Positions 27,001 to 36,000 of a stretch of DNA of 64,000 nt are shown here, piece by piece. Source of the stretch: Symsagittifera roscoffensis (lineage: Eukaryota; Xenacoelomorpha; Acoela; Convolutidae); assembly GCF_963678635.1 (NCBI RefSeq), contig NC_087070.1, positions 26,468,007 through 26,532,006 on the forward strand. The letters are read 5' to 3'. The notes beneath the pieces are model-generated. The model ran no database searches. It saw only the letters and a list, made by a program, of their open reading frames with translations, and was not told the DNA's origin. The position numbers and the translations under genes were made by a program. Position 1 is the stretch's first letter, and each line of letters starts with the position of its first letter.

Positions 27001-30000
27001 CATTAAAAAGTGTCAATCATGATTTTTTCAGAAATTCAAAGAGCTTTACGGTCATCTATGTTTTTTTGTAATTCAAAAGTTGAGATTTTTTCAAAAAATA
27101 AGTCATTTTTTCTGTTTTTTGGCGTTCATTGACTCTTTTCCAACTGTCTGTTGGCTGCTCTGTTTGTTTGTTTTTTTTTCTCCGAAAAGTTGTTCGATCT
27201 CAGTTTTTATATTTTTGTGGTGTGATTTTTGATTTGTTTTTCTTTAACAAATGAGATATAGTTAAAGCATTCCAATATCAAATGGCGTGAAGGAGTTTTA
27301 AAAGAGGAATTTTGTTTCGGTCACTTCACGAAGTGAAAGCAGGAACTATGGCATAAGGCATTTTTTAAACAGATTTTACTTCAAAGAATTCTCAGAGGGG
27401 ATCAACTTTTTGGCCTAGGATTCCATAACCTAGTTCTGAAAAGGTTGCTCAGTGTCGGAATAATTTTTCGATTTTAATACAAAATTTAGTGACACTGACA
27501 ACTCAATTTTGATGAAACTCATTTTATTTGTACTCTGCGTTTTTTTTAAGTGCAATTAATTCTCTTTTTGTAGTGTTGGTTTTCTTAAAGCATGGTGGTC
27601 GGAACTTTCTATACTAATTCCGCAGCAATTTTCTATGTTTAAGATTTAATAATTCCCAGCAGATTATAAAAGTTGCGTATTGATCCAGTTTTCTCAAATT
27701 AGATTAATTTTTTCATGAAAGCGACTATCATAAGAGATTCTTGAAAATCTAACAGAGTTTTTCTCAAGTCCATTTAGCTTTACTCAACTCTCTAATGGCT
27801 GGTTTGATTGTTCTTTTTATCGCTTATTCAGATTCCGTCCTGCATAAATTGATTTGCGTATAAGTTGCCTTTCACATAGGTTGTTTGTTTTTTTTGGCAA
27901 TTTTGAGGGACCAAAATAAGTAGTTTTGGAATCATTTTCAACTCAAAGCTCATTTGTCGCTGAGATTATCACCAAAAATATTTCGTAGACAATGGTGTTT
28001 GTAAGTACCATCATGGTGATTAGCTCGTGGTGCTTCTATCTCAGTTTCTACATTTGAATAACCACTTCGATTTAAAATAGAATCAGATTTTTCTTTTTCG
28101 CGAAGATTTTTATGTTTGGGCCATTCTGTAAGACAAGTTTTAATGAACTTTGAATCAATTGGTATTTATCTTTTTTACAACTGTTTACAATTAGTCTCTT
28201 GTAAAGGCTTTTCAAGAATCTATTTACTGGTTATAAGTTGAACGGCAAATCAGTATTTTTGGATGTTGGACTATTTAGTTCGTTCATGGATGTTGTTTTT
28301 CAGACGTCACCAAAAAGGAATTCCGGCCAAGAAGGAAGAAGATGGAAAGGGATTGAGATTATATGTGGGCATCATCGACATATTGCAGAAATACGTGTAA
28401 GTGGGGAGTAATTTATGACAGACAAGATGTCAAGACACACTTCACTTTATTAGGATGATAATGAGTTGGGCCTGTCTTTTCAAGGAAGTAGAAGTCATAA
28501 TTCGATGAAAGCGAATAAGTTGGAATTTGGCTGTTTTTAGCCGCATTTGCTTTCACGAATATTTCGATGATTGAAAAAAAAGCATTGAAAAAAAATCATG
28601 CGCTCACAGTAAATTAGTTTCATTGAATCGTGCTGTGTTCTTTGAAATAAAGATAAAATATAACCTTTTCTTTTGTTTCCTGGTAAATATTTGGATGAAT
28701 ATCTTGAAAAATATGATTTTGGCTTACATATAATTTAATTTTAAACTACTTCTATTTAATTTTAAACTAAAATAAATTGAATACAGAATGGCGAATGATC
28801 TTGATCATTTTTGTTTATTAAATGTCAATAAGCGAAGTGAACACACTGATTTTAGTTGTGGTTTTTTCAAGAAAGTCGAAAACTTTGATCATGCTCAATA
28901 TTGATTTAAAAATAAACGTTAACCATGCTTTCCGATAAGGAAATTCAAATTTCGCATTGCAAAATGCAAATGTTGCGAAAAATATGAATAAATTCCAATT
29001 TTGAAATCGGTTTTTCGTTGTTTTGGATTTCGAGCGGAATAAAAAACTTTCCGTTGACCCAGTTTCTTTCTCTAATTTGGTCAGTTTTAATAAAAAACCA
29101 ACAATAAAAGTTTCTTGAAATTCAAAGAGCTTTACCCTGATTCCTTTTTTCTTCAAAATTTTGAAGGACGTGAGACTCACCATCGCGATGTCGCAGGTTC
29201 GAGTCCGACTTGTAGCAAAGTTTTGCTAATTCGAGGCTCAATACTACTGTTTCCTATTTCACTATGTAGAGCTGCTTTTTTTCGTTTTCGCGCTAGTGTT
29301 TGCAAAGAGCAGCTTTGGGCTATTTTTCCTTTTTCCCCACCTCGCATGAAGATAATTTGGATCAATTGAGCAATCCCCCCCCCCCGTAATGACCAATTGA
29401 GCTATCTCGCCCCAGCAAAAACGAATAAACTCTTCAAAAAGACGTCAGCAAACGGAAGTAGATGGATGTTTTGTTTATAGCACGCAATCATTTGACCGAC
29501 TGAAGTTTTTTATATGAGTATCGAGAAAAATTTTGAAAAAAAAACTCGAAATTTATGAATTTTTTTTTGCAAATTTTTGTATATGCGACCATAGCCTCAT
29601 CGAGGAAAGCGATTTACCAGGGTTGGTGCTCTAGCCTTGTATCTAAATAGCAAAAACGGTTCTCCGCAGCACCTTAATATTGTACGCAAAAGCTTTTTGT
29701 CATTTTAAGAAAGAAAAAAGTCGCTTTTTATGCCTGATTTATTGATTCTTTTTTCTATTTGAATGAAACTTAACTTTTGAGCTTTGCTATTGTAAATTTT
29801 GACTTTCCACAGTCGTTGGAAAATATGGTTCATGATTTCATGTCATTCAAACTATTTTCAAGTGGTTATAAACATGTCTCAAGTACCTATTGAGCTATCC
29901 CCCCCCCCCCCCCCCCCCACGCGAGAATGGGGGGGGGGGGGGGGGGGGAGATTGCTCACTTGATCCGATAATTTTTATGGTGTAGCGAGTAGTCTTACAA

Positions 30001-33000
30001 GGTGAGTGAGTATGAGGATCAAATATCTTTGTTATGACGTAGTTAGTCTGCATGTCAACTTTCGTAACAATCAGACTATAGGAACAAATTTTTTAATTGT
30101 AAAAACTTGCAGGTAGGGGGAAAATGAAAGAGAGCCCATGTGTGGTAGGATGAAATCGTTTTGTGTGGTAGGATGAAAAAGAAACTAGAGCACAGAGTGA
30201 AGGCAGTATTTCATGAAATCGTTTTGTGTGGTAGGATGAAAAAGAAACTAGAGCACAGAGTGAAGGCAGTATTTCTGGAGAGTCAAGACAACGAGGTGTC
30301 AGTCACTCATCCCACCAAATTCCAGAAAAGATTCATGAACTTCATGAAGAACACAGTGTTCAAAGAGGAAAAGACATATACCGGTGCCAGACCCTCTCAC
30401 TTGTATACCCATACAAATCCCTATGCCCACCATTCGAATACAACCTACATGCCACATCACCAGACAAGTTCCATGACTTCCCACCATCCGAACGCAAATC
30501 ACAACTCTCTCACAGGTAAATATGAATTCAAAAATTCAGTCCCAGCATTATGGCTAAGTGGTAAAGATGCGTGCTCAGCCATCAAATGATTGTGGGTTCA
30601 AAACGCTCGTACGTCGCAATTTTTGCTGTTTGCTTTTGTTAGCTTTAGTTTGTTTATTATGGCAAAGCTTAGATAATTGACATCCGGGTATTAATTAACT
30701 TCAGCAGAAACTGTTTATTTCGTTTTGCAGTGAGATCTAATTGCTTAGCGAAGCCATGAAATTATTTTGAAGGATAGTTCATGAGTTGTTTTTTGTGAAA
30801 GTCTTTTCCAGAGAAAGCATGGCTTTTAGAAAATAGATTTTTATCAATAATGTTATTTCTCCAATTTAGCTGGAACCCTTAAGCAGCCGGGTAGCAAGCC
30901 ACAAGTGTTCGCCAGTTCATCCTCGGGATTGGGTTCAGATCTCAGTCCCAGTTCAGATCATTCGCCGAACCACCGCGGGTCTGTTGGATCCTCGGGACAA
31001 CCATGTGGACCCGGAGCAGAGATGCCGCGAACTCCGACCCACCCCGTTACTAGTACATCGAACTCTAACAAAGCAGAATTCAGCTCAAGAAATACAGTAG
31101 TAGAGTCATCAACTTCAACTTCATATTATCGGGGAGGTAACCAAACAACGCCCAATGCAACATCCCGTAGTCGAGTAACGAACCAAATGACACAAGGGGC
31201 GAATGTTATTCACTCCACTCCGAGGAGTACATCGACACGGCTACACGACGATGTGGATTTTGATATTAGTAAGGCTAACACGAGTACTCCTCGCGTGACA
31301 TCGACAATAGATGATGAGTCACCCGCATCCTATCGGAACATCAGGACTGCTTCTACTACAGCTCCAGTGCTGGCCAAACAGGAGTCACTCTCGGGGTTCA
31401 ATAAAGAACTGTAAGTGGAAACAGGTCACTTTCAGAGGACCTCCAAAATATAGTTTATTGAACGGTTACTTGTCAGGCAGATTTACGTATACTGGGTATA
31501 GATGATATTTGTTTAAAAAAATAACTTATTTTTTAACTGATTTTTGATTATTAACTGGAAGTCAGTGATGCCATTTAAAAAAGTAAAAGTTAAAATTAAA
31601 AAAAATATAAAAATTGTTGGCATCATTTCAAATTTTTCCGTAATTATTTAATTCTTTCTGAAACTATTTAAGTTTTTCTTAAGAAATTTAAATTTTTGTT
31701 CTCTGTTTTTTACTAGTTTCCCTGCCATTCGGGGTTGAAGAACTGTAAGTGGAAACAGGTCACTTTCAGAAAACCTCCAAAGTATAATTTATAGATCGGT
31801 TTCTTGTCAGACAGATATACGTATAGTGGGTATGGTATAGATTTGTTTTTAAAAAATTTTAAACTAATTACTTTAATTTCTCAGGCAAAGCTTGTGTGAT
31901 ATTACGAACTCTCTTTTTCTTCCAAACTTCAATAACCAGCGACTAAGTATAGCCAATGCTAAGGATTTTAACGCAGACTATTATATTACAAATAGCACTT
32001 TAGCTTTAAGGCATCATGAATCTGTAGCGTAGAGGTAGGGAAGGAGACAGCAGCAAAATAAGGTTTTTCGAAACTTGGCAGTGTCAGATGTTTTTAATGA
32101 AATTTTTCGTATACTATTAAAATGCGTTCGCTCTACAAATTGAGGCATGTTACTTGGTAAGTTTCTTTTTTTGAAATTGACTGGCACTGCAAATGCGTTA
32201 TAATTGGCGTGCGTCACTTATGAAATTTTCCAGACTCAAAGTTTCACCCATTCAGTTTTTCCCAGTAGCGTTATCGATCATATTTTTGCTTGTGTATGCG
32301 AAGTGCAACTTCCCCTCTGTGTATAATCTTGGGAACCAGTGATGTCCATTTTAAAGAAAAATTAAAAAATGGTTAAAGAAAATTATAAAAATCGTTGGCA
32401 TCAATTTAAATTTTTCTGAAACGATTTAAATTTTTCTTTAGCAATTTAAGTTTTTCCTAAGTCTGTTTCAAGTAGTTTTTGTGAATTTTTGGGCTTTTTT
32501 CAAAATTTTAAAAAAATATGTTGAATGCATTTTTCGGGTATATCTATTTGCTTTTTCCGCTAAACTTTTGCTTTTTCCGAGGAACTGTGAAACTAATTGA
32601 AATTACTAAACTGTGTACTTTGGCTTCGGATCGAATACCGCCCGAGAAAAATTAATTTTTGAGTGGGCTCATAATGGACATCACTGGTGGGAGCTAATAT
32701 GCCAATGACTTGAGCTGAATTGTTTTTAGGAAAAGTCTCAAATTTGATTTTTCACGTTTTGACTTTTGATTTCTTTTCAAGTTCAATTCATTGAGTTTTT
32801 GAAATGAAGGCAAGCTCCACTATCGAACAGCAAAAGAGTAGAGGTCGCAAAAAACGCGATCGACTTCTAGTTTGTTTCGAAAATGCAATCTAATTTTCAG
32901 AAGACAAAGGTTAAGCCTGTTTATCCACAAGGGAAATTATCAACATACGAGCTGTTCAGCTCTTCAGGGAGAGCCGCTGCTGTGCCCCTGTTTAAGTATT

Positions 33001-36000
33001 ACTACGTTTCAGCGACGACAGTTACAATGAGACGCACAATGCTTCTAAGTTTGGCCCCCGAGCCACTCCTATGGCTGCAAAATCCAAACATCACCCAAGT
33101 GCACAACCATCCCGTGCAACCATAAACGGCTCAGCTGCACCCATAGTGGCAAACTACGAGAGCTCGGTTCGTACTTAGTTAAACAGTTCATAAGTAGGAT
33201 GCGAATTAAAAATAGTAGATTGGTGACAATTTGTACTGACCAACAAATGATCGCAGCGATACAAACAAGTGTTAAAACAGCTAAAGATAAAATGCTGCTT
33301 TGTTTTTGTTGGTGTAAAAAATCACTCGAATGCTTGCTATATTACAGTAGATAATTAACAGTTCGTTCATTTCGACAGGTTTGAAACGATTGTCGCAAAA
33401 GAGGTATATGTTTCTATGGCTCAAGTTCTCTTTCCGCTATAAACAATAAACCACTCGGAGACAGCTTCTATATTGATATGTCGGGTCATTTAGTTTTACT
33501 ACAATGCTAACTAGTTTTTAAACCAAGAATACCATCGTTGCAAACTGTTTTGATCATGCTTGCGAAATGCTAGTCAAGTTTTGACTTTGCTCATGTCAAA
33601 CAGATTAACCCATCCGTTATATTTTTGAGAAATATTCAATCATTTCCAAACTAAATATGGTAGCCAAACTTATGAAGCTAGTCGGTTGAATTGGTGTCAT
33701 TTTGGGTATCAATTTCTCTTATTGAATTCATGGTATCGGTATAATCTTCCTTTTTAAGGCTGTTTGATTTATCTGATGAGGATTCAATAAATGAATATTG
33801 AATTTGCTAATCTTAAATGCGGGGATAGTTACTATAAAAGAAGCTTTCAAAAACGTTTCGCACTCTTTCGAGTTCAGATAGTGTGTTTGTAATCTTTTCA
33901 TTTGGTTTGTTTAATGCAAATTATTGCAATGGCGATGCTTTATAAAACGGATTTCTTTTGCTATATTCGGCTTAAAACTACTTGATCGATATGTCAAAAA
34001 TGTCTAATTCAAAATGGGCAAGTGAAATTAAGAAGAACACTCATTCTTGAGTCTTCAGTGCTAATAGTCTTAAGATTGATTGATTGAGAGTCACTGGACC
34101 TAAAGAAGACTCTTATATAGGTCTTGATTTTTTTGGTTTTTTTTTTCAGGAAAAAGTTTTTAACGCTCAATTTTGATTTTTCGCGGTTGGACATGTGATT
34201 TTTTTTAAGTTAGTTGCATTTCATTTGTTAAAATGAAGGCAAACTTCACTATCGAACAGCAAAAAAGTGAAGGTCACGAAAAACGTGATAGACTTCTAAT
34301 TTTGAAAATGGAAGTTAATTATCCGTTTTCCTGCAAAACAAAAGTTTACCTATTGATCTAGTTTTCTCAAACTGGGTTAATTTTACCAAAAAAGTGTCCA
34401 TCATAAATTGTTCTACAAATTCAAAGAGTGTTAAGGCCATCTATTTTTATCCAAATTCAAAAGTTGAAGATTTTTGAAAAATAAAGTCGTTTTTTTTTTA
34501 TTTCCTTGCGTTCATTGCTCTTTTCCAACTCAGTTGGCTAGGTTTTAAAGTTCCTATGTGAAAATCAAGGGGTCTAGGACCCAGGAATGTTAACAAGGGA
34601 CTTTTTAATGTGAAATGCAAACGTCGTGATGCCTAAACTGGCAAACGCTTGTGTTATGTGATTTCTTTTTTCCAATCTAGGTATCATAATTTAGTGCTGA
34701 ACAAGCATTTCTACAGCCGTGCCAGCCTTACATTTTAATTTTATAGATTTTTTGGTGTCCATGATATGATAAGCAAGGTGTCATGTTGGGATTGTGGAGA
34801 CATTTGACTGTCGGTTGGCTGGGCGAAAATTCGTTACTGGCGACGATTCGTATCAATGTTTTATTTGCTGCTCAACAATTGAAAGAAACAATTGAAAGCT
34901 TAACTAACATAAGATAAGACAAAGAAGTCAGAAATTAGTAACATAGTATTAGTTATTTTGATCTGTTAGTTTTTTTAGTTTTTAGACAATTTTTACTGAG
35001 CTTTTTCGTATTTCGCTGTCTGTGAAGCCTTCTTTCTGGATCTTAATAGAAAATAGTGCGGCCGGCTGGAATAATCAACGTGTTGCTCCTCCTGATTTAG
35101 TGTAAAAGATTGAAGTGATTTTCACTTATTATAGGTTTTGATTTTTTCTTTTTTAGGTGAAAGTCTGAAAATGCGCTCGCGGACTAAATCCCCCAGGATA
35201 AAATCCCACCGGATATAATCCCACAGGACTAAATCCCCCATAGGACTGAATCCCCCTAGGACAAAATCCCCCATATTTTATTCACTATGATGGAAATCAA
35301 ACTGTACACATTATATAATTTCATGTTTCTATTGATTCCATTTTGAACTGACTTCCATTTATACATGCATCGCCATTTTGACGTGACTTTTTAGCAACTT
35401 TAAGATTCCAGCATTCAGTTGACTTCCTATAAGAATGAGCTTCGATTGCAAAAATTAATAAGCCACGTGGCACAGTCAGTACGACAAGTGAATGGAAAAC
35501 AATGTTGATTCCTTCAGCGTGAGTTCGAATCCCAATTATGACATTTTGTGCAATCAATGTAAAGGTCTGTTAAATTTACCCCTAGGGGTAAAAAATCCCG
35601 CGCTTCCACTAAGGTGGGGGTGCGGGATGGTGTGAAAGGAAGTCCCCGATTCCTAGAAAACCATCTTCTTTATTATGTCAAAATTTCAGACCTCTAGGAT
35701 CAAGGAATGTTGATTTTGGGGGGGTCCGAAATTTTGAACATGATTTTGAACTTAATTTAACGTTAATTTATGTTGGCTGATAAACAAATTAACACCCGAT
35801 ATAAGTCTTTAATTAGTCTTTAATCTATCTACTTCTTTTCTGTTAATTATCTTTCATCTTTTAATTCAAGTTTTAGTGTCGCTGTTTTGTTGAATTCGAA
35901 TGTGGGGGATTTTAGACTAGAAACTGGGGGATTTTGTCCTAGGGGGATTTGGTCCTACGGGGGATTTAGTCCTGAGGGATTATATCCGGTGGGATTTTAT

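Larger units (their letters stand above)
23390..28303 (+). other. PIP5K1 intron 9 (4.9 kb)
   Basis: Holds SINE S1 (24243), the GC-rich SINE (25208) and R1 copies at about 25590-25880, 25940-26290, 26770-27160 and 27630-27810. The rest (23390-24240, 24430-25190, 27165-27600, 27810-28300) shows nothing I can name. Confidence 0.65.
31411..33012 (+). other. PIP5K1 intron 12
   Basis: Contains the donor duplication (31737), two CAGTGATG MITE copies, a SINE-tail remnant (about 32285) and an R1 copy at 32720-32900. The segment 32900-32998 resembles 661-750 (CAACATACGAGCTGT, CCCTGTTTAAG), so its open frame is repeat, not exon. Confidence 0.6.

Noticed and set aside
31412-31414. TAA as the end of PIP5K1
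   Set aside because: It lies within a strong GTAAGT donor and later phase-compatible exons exist. It remains possible only for an unspliced form.
32883-33125. 80-aa plus-strand ORF as a PIP5K1 exon
   Set aside because: Its left half repeats at 661-750 and adjoins an R1 copy; the phase-compatible exon starts at 33013 in another frame.
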